A DNA stretch of 64,000 nt from Dichetophora obliterata (lineage: Eukaryota; Arthropoda; Insecta; Diptera; Sciomyzidae). The notes under the pieces are model-generated. The model ran no database searches. It was given only the letters and a program-made list of their open reading frames with translations, and was not told the origin of the DNA. Position numbers and translations under genes: made by a program. This document shows positions 47,649-57,700 of this stretch, one piece after another. Location: NCBI GenBank assembly GCA_963920525.1, contig OY986438.1, positions 184,944,888-185,008,887 of the forward strand, in the 5' to 3' direction. Position 1 is the first letter of the stretch. The number at the start of each line of letters is the position of its first letter.

Positions 47649-50461
47649 CAGTGGCGTAAAAAGCGGGCCCGCAGAGCACGCGTTGCGGGCGGGCGCAACT
47701 AAGCTAGGGCCCTACAAGAAATAGCTAACCAAAACTCTAACACAATCACATACATTTTTCTGTTTACAACCACATTCGCATACTCATTTCAGTGTCAAAA
47801 ATTGTGAAACAGGGAAAAATATGAACATTTTAGCAAGTGCATGTGAAAGAAAGAGAAGGTATCATTATTAAAAATCATGTCCAATTTTTGCATATCCGCC
47901 ATTGTAGTTTACCATTCCTGGTTTCGCTAACAAAAACCAAGTTCTGCAATAAAAAAATTAAATATCTTTAAATTGCTTACTGTTGGAACGCTGCTACCCA
48001 TCAAAGAAGGATGAGCCAATAAGCACGCTTGCCAATATCAAGAATGCAGTGAGCATTTCAACATTCGCCACATCTAATTCCACTCCCAAAGTCGTCGGCA
48101 CAGAAGTGGCTCGCAGTAGCAGCAACAACAGTAAGAACAACAACAACAACAACAACAATAAAAAATGTTATAATAAATCAAAACCATTTGTTTCAAGACA
48201 CCAAAGAATTGCATGCATTTTTATTTTTTAAGAGGTACGTTAGATAAAACTGATTTTTACGTTATATCTAACGGTTACATATAACTGAGTTTTCGGTTAG
48301 ATTTATCTGGTGAGATTTGGTTACCTATAACCTGTATTTATGTTAACCCTAACTAGAGAGAGAGCGAGACGGCTATATTTCAATGGTATTGGAAATTGAT
48401 ACGTGTGAAAAAGGGATGCCAGATCACACGTATACACGAGTTTCGGTTAATTTCTTCCCGAGGCTCTTCCTAGCATAACCGAAACTTGGTATGAAGATGT
48501 AACCGATATTTCAGTTTAGAAAAACCGTTTTTGCTTAGTTAAATAACCGATAGTCTTCTTGTAGGGGGGTGCCCTCAAGTATCTTGATGAAATTGATAAC
48601 TAAAATGGAAAACGACGCACAGTGTAAAATAAGCGGCCAAAAACATAATACATCGACGCTTGAATTTTTTCAAATTTTTATAGCTTTCAATAGAAAATAT
48701 CTTGGGTAAAAAATCAAAATGCATTTTTTTAATAGAAGCAATCGTTTCGTTATGACAAGCCGTCAAAGTTGCATTTTTAAAAAAAAATTTTCTTGTTATT
48801 CAAATTATATTAATTTTTCTTTTATACATCAAAATACAGTTTAAAATTTCTTATGTCTGGCAACATTACTGTTTTTGCTTACATTTTGAATATATGGTTT
48901 TAAGCTTATAATAAAAGTGAATATTAAAAGCGGGATACAAATTTCTAAATATTAAATTTTTAAAAGTGCTTAAAAAATAATTTTGAGAAAGATTGACTAT
49001 AAGTTTTGCACGAAAATATCATTAGAGCTGCGTTACACCAAATCCAAAAAATTCTTGATAATACTTGCTAATGCGGAAGATATAAATTTTTTATTGTGAC
49101 CTGTTTAGTTAAAATTTGAAATATATTTGATGTATGGCAGCTGATTGTTTTTCAAAATTTTGACTTATTTACAAACACAAAAAAAACTCCATTTTTAAAA
49201 TTTCCTTTCTGTAATCAAAAAAGCTTACAAATATAAACAAAAACGTAGTTAATTTGTGTGGTGGTAGTTTCCAAGGCTGAGTTAATTTTTAATTTGAATT
49301 CTTAAGTGTTTTGTTGTTATATCACTCATAAATGTGTTAACTTATAAATGTGTTATTACTTGTTGTTTTCTATTTCAATTTCAATTTTAATTAAATTTTA
49401 AATACAATTTTAATTCTAATTTTTATATTAATTCTTAAGGGTTTTGTTGGTATACATATATTCTAATTTTCGGCATGCACAAGAAATCTTTTCTTATATG
49501 TTAACATACCTGCTCAATAAATACAAATACAGATACTAAAATATAATTAATCACAAAAGAAATTTATGTAGCAAACTTCGTTGTTTTGAGACAAGACTGA
49601 AGTTTCAGGCAGAAATGAGTTTCGTTTATATGGGAGGTGGGTGTGGCAGAGGTCGGATTTTTATAACTTTTTCAAGATTTCTTAATTTTGTCATGAAAGA
49701 TATTCGTACCAATTTTCATAGCTCTACGATAACTCCTTCTTTTTTGGCCAAGAATGGGGACTGTGCGACGTTTAAGCTGAAATAAAATGTAAGTCCCATA
49801 CATACGATTTCTCAGGGTGCAATAATCGACGTAAAAAAACCGACTATTTTGAGCAAAAGTCGTCTTTGTTTGGAAAAATTCGATTATGGTCGGAGTCGAT
49901 TAGCCCGTTTGCTTTCATATTTTCAGCAAGTCCGCAACTGATGTTATTTTAATCACTCAGTTGGTCATATTTTGTGACGTTAGCAAACTCTTTAGTTAAC
50001 AGGTAACGTCAAATATAAAACATTTAAACTAAACATCTTAAACTTATCATTTAAAAATTATCAATAAAAAAATTATTGATCCCATTAATTAAAACATTAA
50101 GTTTGTTTACTTTTTTAAATAATTAATGTGTGATGTTTTCTTTTTTTACCTACTTTGTGATAACATCTTACAAATTTTATTATATATGATATTATAAAAA
50201 GTATTTCTTAAGTTATTGCTTTTGTAACAAATTCAATTAAAATAAAATATAACTTTATTTATAAAATAAGATATTTTTATCATCATATGGCCATTGAATT
50301 AAGAAAGCCTCCTTGTGCTCTCTTTTTTTTTTGTCAAGAGCTCTCTTGTTTTCTCCTACGCCTCCAGTAACCTAGTAATGACATAGTTTTACTCTAAAAG
50401 TAAATAGCAGGGCGTTTTTAGAAGCCTGCGGGCGGGCGCACAAAATAGAGTTACGCTACTG
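47649..50461. mobile_element. Diverged hAT-like element, ~2.8 kb
   Basis: The left end is CAGTGGCGTAAAAAGCGGGC and the right end, read inward, is CAGTAGCGTAACTCTATTTT. Both are followed inward by GC-rich GCGGGCGGGCGC motifs (47687 and 50429), unusual in this AT-rich window. The 8-bp flanks CCACGTTC (47641-47648) and CACCGTTC (50462-50469) match at six of eight. No full transposase remains. Its size suggests later insertions inside. Confidence 0.55.
47983..48231 (+). other. Open segment with S/N-rich coding character and an AAC repeat
   Basis: Reads LERCYPSKKDEPISTLANIK and on to EVARSSSNNSKNNNN before K-rich sequence and a stop. Codon use is host-like up to the (AAC)n run at about 48142-48159. 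There is no initiating ATG, and no good acceptor was found at the 5' edge. It lies inside the hAT-like element, so it may be a captured or decayed exon. No family is recognised. Confidence 0.3.
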
Positions 50462-50469
50462 CACCGTTC

Positions 50470-50896
50470 ATTAGGGTTATTCAAAAAATCAACTCTTTCG
50501 CAAATCCAAGAAGCCCAACCGGAATTGGGATCATTTCATCAAAATTTTTTAAATTTTTAGATGGTGCTACCAGTGGTTTTCTGTTTTAGCTGGAGAAAAT
50601 CTACGAAAAAGCCTTAAAGTTTAAAAACTCATATCTCACTCATTTTTTTTTTACAAAAAATCATGGTTTTTTGACAGAATACGCACAATAGATCAACATT
50701 TATAAAAACGTGTTAAGATTTTGGATACTAATTTTTTTTTTTAGTCAATAGAGTGTTAAAAAAAGAATCGGCGGTAACTTTGGTTCCAATGGGAAAAAAT
50801 ATTTTTTTAAATGAACACATATTTCTAGCCAAGCATTTATTCCCTTTTTCAATATAATTTTACAGACGTTGAATAAACTTGGATAGAACAGCTTAT
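50470..50896. other. Intergenic DNA, nothing recognised
   Basis: No feature recognised between the hAT-like element and the piggyBac-like MITE. Confidence 0.4.
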
Positions 50897-50900
50897 TTAA

Positions 50901-51425
50901 TACTTTCAGTGGATTTGCCCTATATATTGGACACGTCAGAAAGTAATTTTTGTATTTATTTTGCAGCGCTTTTTTTAAATCAAATCATTTGGTTCTATGA
51001 AAAAGAAATGAACCAGCATGCCAAAAATAAATTAAGAGAGATATTTGACATTAAAGTCAGATGGATTTTCGATTTTGTGCCGAAGAAAAGCAAAAAAATT
51101 ATTTTGGCCTATTTTATAAAAAAAATCAACCGGACAAAAATTAATTTTATGTTTTTTTATCTTTTTATTTTTTTAATGCAAAGAATATTAAGAGGTTTAA
51201 AAAAGAAAATATCTAAAGGGTTGGAAAACCTTCAAGAGATTTAAAAAAAAATAAAAATTTTGTGTAGAACAGGAAAAAAAAATTTTTCTTTTTACAAGCT
51301 TGCAAAACGTAAGTAGCGCTGGTAAAAATCAAAGGTATGTTTTTTCCTCTTTTAAGGACCTAAATGATAGGAATACTACCTCAAAAAAGTCTTTTGTTCT
51401 TAGTTTAGCTTAGCCATTGAAAGGG
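50901..51425. mobile_element. piggyBac-like MITE, TTAA flanked (copy 3)
   Basis: TTAA (50897-50900) precedes TACTTTCAGTGG (a CCC-to-TAC-type change from the 22.3-kb copy). The right end, CCATTGAAAGGG, is followed by TTAA (51426-51429). The body is collinear with 22265-22782. Confidence 0.8.
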
Positions 51426-51808
51426 TTAAGGTATAATTATAGTTTCGGAAAGGGAAAAGTAAGCCATTTTCTAAAGTTAATAACTTGGGCCTTTTATTAG
51501 TTTTTAAATTTTTTATTTTTTTTTTAAATTTTGCCTTCCTTAATGATTTAAAAACAAAATAAAAAAATTTTTCATAATATGTATGACTTATAAGATAGCG
51601 CCAAAGAATATGGCGTTCATAATAAAGGGTGTTTTTTATAGAGTGATACAAGTTTAAATCATAATAAAACATTGTAATATATTTTTAATATCAATTAAAC
51701 GAACTTTGTTGGATAGAAAATTTTATGACATTAATGCTTAAGTATGATTTTGGCAATGTGGCCGCCACGGCTGGCGCGTAAAAGGCGCAATCTGGAACAC
51801 CAATTTTC

Positions 51809-53137
51809 TCAAACATTTCTCAGCATTTGCGGCCATATCTCGCCGACAACTCTTCGAATGTTGATTTCCAGGTGTTCAATTGTTTGTGGTTTATCGACGT
51901 AGACAAGTGATTTTACATAACCCCAAAGAAAATAATCCAATGGGGTTAAATCACACGATCTTGGGGGCCAATTAATTGGGCCATTTTGTGAAATTATTTT
52001 TTCGTCAAAAGTTTCCCTGAGTAAATCAATTGTAGCGCCCGCTGTGTGGCATGTGGCTCCGTCCTGTTGGAACCGCATATCAGCAAGATTAATGCCAGCT
52101 AATTGAGGTACGAAAAAACTTCGAATCATGTTCCTAATACCGTTCACCATTGACAGTAACATTCTGAACATCATCGTTTTTGAAGACCTATGGGCCAATG
52201 ACTCCGCCAGCCCATAAAGCGCACCAAACAGTAATTTTCTGTGGATGTAATGGTGGATGGACAAAAGCTTGTGGATTCTCCTCACTCCAAATACGACAAT
52301 TCTGTTTATTTACGTACCCATACAACCAAAAATGGGCTTCATCGGAAAATAAAATTTTCCATGGAAATTCAAAATCAATAGGGGTATTCACGATTCAGTG
52401 CACTTGCCTGTGCAGTTGAGGACTTGAGCACTTGTGTAGTTGTGCAGTTAGGTTTTCGTGAACATACCACGAACATACCATATCACCATTTCAAAGCTGT
52501 CAACATTTTTCAATGCACACAAGTGCACAACTGCTCAAGTCCTCAAGTCCTCAAGTTGAAGGTAATAGTAGAAAAGCACTTGTGCAGATTTTTGACGTAC
52601 GTACATTTTGTTTTTGTAAAGTGCACAAGTCCTCAAGTCCTCAACTGCACAGGCAAGTGCACTGAATCGTGAATACCCCTAGTATCAATTTGCGCTTCAG
52701 CCCATTCGCCGAATTGGCGGCTCATACGATGGTCGTTTGGCTTTAATTCCTGCACAAGTTGAATCTTGAAAGGTTTTAAGCCAAGATCTTTTCGTAAAAT
52801 CTTCCATAAAGTGGAAGGACACAACCCCAGTTGCTGAGAACGGCGACGAATTGATTGATTGATTAGTATCATCTTCAATGCTTTCCTGTACAGCGGCTAC
52901 AGATTCTTCAGTGCGCACTGTTCGGCGTCTCACGGGATGCACATTATCAGTAACAGTAAATGTGGTCCGAAAACGTTCTATTGTTCTTCGAATTAGCAGC
53001 TCTGAAGGACGATTATGTACGCCATAAAATGGACGAAGTTCACGATAAGTTTGACGAACAGAACCATTATTTTGATTAAAAATTTCCACAATTTGCACGC
53101 GTGCTCTGGTGTAAGTCGATCCATAATAAAATGTCAA
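51809..53137 (-). pseudogene. mariner-family (DD41D) transposase, frameshifted and interrupted
   Basis: The N-terminal helix-turn-helix part (53137-52860: YTRARVQIVEIFNQNNGSVR, LRPFYGVHNRPS) is followed, in a different frame, by RRRSQQLGLCPSTLWKILRK and VQELKPNDHRM (52855-52690). A 299-bp MITE interrupts the next codons. The catalytic half then gives ILFSDEAHFWLYGYVNKQN, FQQDGATCHTAGA and PPRSCDLTPLDYFLWGY. Exactly 41 residues separate the second and third catalytic aspartates, the spacing of the DD41D (rosa/VS) group. Frame changes occur near 52855 (in TTGATTGATTGATT) and near 52190. The copy cannot make active transposase. Confidence 0.88.
52381..52679. mobile_element. 299-bp MITE, GGGGTATTCACGATTC ends, TA target, inside the mariner
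   Basis: GGGGTATTCACGATTCAGTG is mirrored by CACTGAATCGTGAATACCCC. TA lies on both sides (52379-52380, 52680-52681). Removing the MITE and one TA restores an open transposase frame (QIDT-IDFEFPWKI), which proves the boundaries. Repeated TGCACAAGTCCTCAAGTCC motifs fill the arms. Confidence 0.93.
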
Positions 53138-53389
53138 AGCAAACTAAATAAAAAGCAACTATCAGCTGCTAAATGGGTGGTCAAATAAAGCAGTGATGCC
53201 AACTCAAAGTTGCATCACTCTATAAAAAACACCGTTATCTTGAAGATAATCTTTTTTTTTTGTGATACAATCCCGACTAGGCACGTAAAGAAACTACATG
53301 TCAAGTTTGAAAAAAATCCATCCAGGAGAATATTTTAAAAATTACATTTTCGGAATCCACATCCTTCAAAATGTTTAGTGTGAAATTCA

Positions 53390-53870
53390 GGCAAATAAGA
53401 TTAAGTGGTATTCAGAAAAGAAATCAATTAGTATATAAGAAGTGAAATCTGCCAGTACCATAACCATTGCCATACCACTAGCATTAAGTTACCATTTTAA
53501 TTGATATTTTCTGAATCTTAATTGATATCTTGTGAATTTTAATTGATTTTTTCAGAATTTCAACAGATTAGTTTTAAATTTTAAATGCTATTTCTGAATA
53601 CCAATTGATAGGTACCGAATTTCATACCGAATGTTATTTCAATTTTAAATATTTTTGTTTTTTAATGTGATATGATCTTTTCTGAATTTTAATTAATCTT
53701 TTCTGCATTTCAATTATTTTTTTTTAATATAACTTAATTTGTGAATTTCAATCGATCTTCTCTGATTTTCAATTGATCTAAATTAATTTCTGATCTTATT
53801 GAATTTAAAATAAAGTTTCTGAATTTCAATTGATCTATTCTGAATTTAAGCAAAATACAAGTAAAATTTT
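53390..53870. repeat. Foldback-like array of ~20-bp units (cluster 4)
   Basis: A short + orientation arm (about 53390-53435, GGTATTCAGAAAAGAAATCA) precedes a CCAT-rich centre (about 53450-53500). A long opposite arm of TTTTCTGAATTTTAATTGAT-type units follows. This is the same arrangement as cluster 1. Confidence 0.65.
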
Positions 53871-54737
53871 GTTTTTAGTGTTATGCATATATAAAAATAT
53901 TGTTTTAATATTATTGTTACCATCAAGACATTTGCTTGCGATAAATAATTTAATTGAATTTAACCGCAAACTTGGCAAATTTGCAAAATAAATGCTGCAG
54001 CAAAGCTCTAACAATGTATGTTTAATTTATCGTATGTTTAGAAAACCTAAATAAAAACAAGCAAAAACGTCCGGCGGCGAGCTTTGTTTAAGCGACAACA
54101 GACGTTAAAAAAATTGGCAACGAAGCATTCAACAAAAGACGTTTATAAAATATATTCTATTGAATTAAAAACCAGTGACTAAAATAAAAATAAATCAAAG
54201 AAATAAAACAAGCTAATATATGTATGTACATAGAAAGTGTTTAAAAGTTTTTCCGCAGCGGTTTTTTGTTGCCAAGACCTTAACCCAAAGCGACACAGAA
54301 AACGTTAGCGCTGACGAGCGTTTTCTAATGATGTGTGTGGCTTAAATATTATTCAAACTAAAGTATTTTGCAGCAGCTCTTCCACTGTTTTAAAATTTTA
54401 ATACCTATATAATATTTATTGCAATTTAATTTTAGTTGTATTGCATTACGACGAACGAAGGAAATAAATTAGTTAGCGCGACGTTTACCAAAATAAATGC
54501 AAAAACTCTTTCGTCAGTCGAGAATGAAAATATATAGACGGCAATTGTTAGCTGCTGCGGCGCGAGTGATGGCAAATTTTTCGGCGAAAATTTAGTGCAA
54601 AAACATATTAATAACTTGCAAATAAAAGATACAAAAAATTATTCTACTCTGTGTTTTTTTACAATTTTTTGAGCATTACCAACTGCAAATCAAAATAATA
54701 ATATTAGAATAAAAGCTGTTTACATCCATCAATATAG
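53871..54737 (+). promoter_or_regulatory. Probable 5' region of the large gene
   Basis: AT-rich DNA with a TATA-like TATAAAATATATTC (about 54145) and a 23-codon upstream ORF starting at the ATG in TCGAGAATG (about 54520). A possible acceptor (CATCAATATAG) ends at 54737. Transcription start is not determined. Confidence 0.35.
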
Positions 54738-57700
54738 GTCAATCACTGGGGAGTACGCTAAATCCACATCCTGCCTCGAATACCACCCACCACACCGATT
54801 GCCCACGAAACGCGAAAGAAGAAACGCAGTGCTCAGAGCGTAAAAACGACGTAATGTTGTTGAGAGAAGATGTTGTTATCGTGTCAACGGAAGATGTGAA
54901 TGAAAATGTTGATGACGAACGCGTTGCTGTTGCGGAAATACCGACGCAATTGGCAGAAGCTAATAATAATTATAATAATATTTATTCGAATCAACAACAA
55001 TCGCATGATGCTGGAATCTTTTTAAAGGAATCAGCGGGTTGTATTTCGGATAGCGGTGGCGTTGAAAATAAAGCACATTCACGCGTTGAAAGTGGGCGTA
55101 GGTTTCCGTTGAAGAACGAGCAAGCTGAAGTGGAATGCAGCACTTTTTCGAAACCTGTCAGCGAAGTGGTGAAAACGGTTTTTGATATGACAAATATAAT
55201 GGAGTATGTGCAGATAAGAGAGCCTACAGTTATGAGTCGAAAATGTAATGACTCTACGATCTCTAACATAAAAGGCTCGCCGAAAAAACGCTTTCCAGTG
55301 GTGTATGGCAAAAGACAAACTAGCTCTACTTTTCCCTGTTTTGTAGACCCAAGTGAAATGCAAGTAGACGAATTTCTGATATCCGAAAACGCTAAGCCAA
55401 ACCATCAGGAATTGAATTGCAAAATAGCCCCAATCAGAAGAATACTCTTTCCTCTTTATAAAAACAATGAAAATATCAGCTACCCAAATAAATTTCCAAC
55501 CAGTTTCAAGGAAATCAGACCAAACATTATTAATGCCGATGTTTTGGCAATCGACAATATCACGGAATTTCCACTCATAATCTGGTGCCACAAACAAAAA
55601 CAACAACAATGACGCAGTGCCAACTTTCAAATTCTGGTCATGCTCAAAGAATTCAAGTTCAATATAACGAGCAGCAAGTGCGGATCACTATACAAAATGG
55701 GCCAGATTTGAAAAAAATAATTAATTGTTGCGTTCACGAGCAACACAAACAACATCATAACACTTATGACGCCAAATTGCCGACAGCAATAATGGCTAAA
55801 AATACTACAGTAGCAAAAACGAGCAGTCAAAATAATGAAGAGCATAATATTTCCGTTGCTATTTCTAAAGAACCCCTGCTTCTCATAGAAACAAACCAGC
55901 TGAGTGCTCATAATTCACACAACCAAAATGATTGGCAAAACAATTTGGCACATGCAACACCCCCGCCGTCGAGCGAGATATTAGCCAAAGTATTAGAGGA
56001 GGCTAGAGATTTCTTGGATGCCATTGGCACGCTCAATAAACAAACGTTTTATGCTGACAGCCAACTTCATAGGCCACCAACGCCAGCAACCTGCTCAGAT
56101 GTACGCGATTCGTCTTCGCAAGCGGTTCCCATACGCGAGGATGGTATCGTCAGTGTTAAGGTTGTAACGGTGCATTCATTGCCAGAGAAAAGACAAGAAG
56201 AAGAATACAATTTGGAATTGTTGCCAAAATTCTATGCATTGGAGAGAAATGACAAAGATGCGGATGCGGATGATGATGAACTGATTTGGCCGGAAGTTAA
56301 TCAATTCATTGAAATTGATAGTGAAAACCATCAAGCCATCGTCGAATTTTCGAATGACAAGCAACAAGTAGTAAATGAGGATAAAGAACACGACAAACGG
56401 GAACCAGAACGGGACACGGAAGTACTGGATGACGTTGCGGCAATGACCTTAACGCAAATCGACGAAACCAGTGAGCAATTTGTAAGTGAATCCAGTTTAA
56501 ACGAAGATAATTGCGAGGAGCAAATAGATGAAATGAAGTACGAAATGAAAGGCGTTAAAAATAATTTACCCGATACGCAAGCAATACGACGTCATTCGCT
56601 TACGCATACGTATAAAAATGAGCCAAATATAGGCAATTTGGGAGCAGTTGGTCAAAGACCCACGAGTGCTTTGATTGGAGCAGGTACACGTACACCTTTA
56701 GTTGATGCAAAATATGCTAGAAGTCATGATAAACCAGACGCAGTTAGAACCAGTAGTACGCTACACGGCAGCAGCGCTACAACAATGCCCATAAAATACG
56801 CCAAAACCCATGAAGACTACACAGGAGCTTCACGTCCGTCAAATACTTTACACGGTAATGCGGCGCCAGAAAACTATGCGAACCTAATAGACACAAAAAT
56901 CGGTCGATCTAAAGATGAACCAAGTGCAAAAAGGTTCACGAATTCATACGTTGGTCCGCAACGGACCGGAAATTTAGACACAAAATATGCTAAAGCTAGT
57001 GATGAACAAAGTGCGTTAAGATCCGCGACTAGTTTACACGGTAATGCTCGAAAATTATCCTTAACAGACACAAAATACGATAGAACCAAAGAAGAACCAA
57101 GTGCGACAAAATTTTCGAATAGTTTATACGGTGGTATTTATAACGCGTCCAAAAATTATGAACCTAACGCCGCGAAGCTATCGAATCTGTCATTACACGG
57201 TGTTACTCGGGCAGGATATGCAGCAGCACCGTTAGTGGTGGACTCAAAATATGCTAAAATTGATGAGCCTAGTGCGACGAATCGCTCGAATTCACTGCTC
57301 GCGGGTAGTCGTACAACAAATTCCACATCCCAACTCGACACTAGATACGGTGGCAAGCATAATGAACCAAGTGCACAGTCCAGTTTACACGGTACTACAC
57401 GGTCCGCTAATTCTTCCTCATTTCACGATTCTAAGAACTATAGAACAAATGATGAACCACCCAGTTCGATAAAACTCTCAACAGTATTGCGCGCTGATAC
57501 CCGGCCCTCATCATTTTTTCTTCCCGACTCCTCGAAATACGCTAAAACTAGCGATGAACTCGGCAGTGCTTTAAGACTCCCACACAGCGTTGCTACTCGA
57601 CTGACAGATGATGCAACGCCGTTAGTTGACACAAAATACGCGCGAACTCACGTTGAACCCACAGCGACAAGCGACAAGCTAAGTCGCTCGGCGGCATCTG

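Larger units (their letters stand above)
51625..53235 (-). mobile_element. mariner-superfamily element of DD41D type, inactive
   Basis: Inverted ends GGTGTTTTTTATAGAGTGAT (51628 onward and mirrored up to 53233) lie just inside TA at 51623-51624 and 53236-53237. Subtracting the 299-bp nested MITE leaves about 1.3 kb, the normal size for this superfamily. The coding strand is minus. Confidence 0.85.

Noticed and set aside
55079..55911. Minus-strand ORFs opposite the large gene
   Set aside because: Shadows of the plus-strand coding frames with no independent signals.
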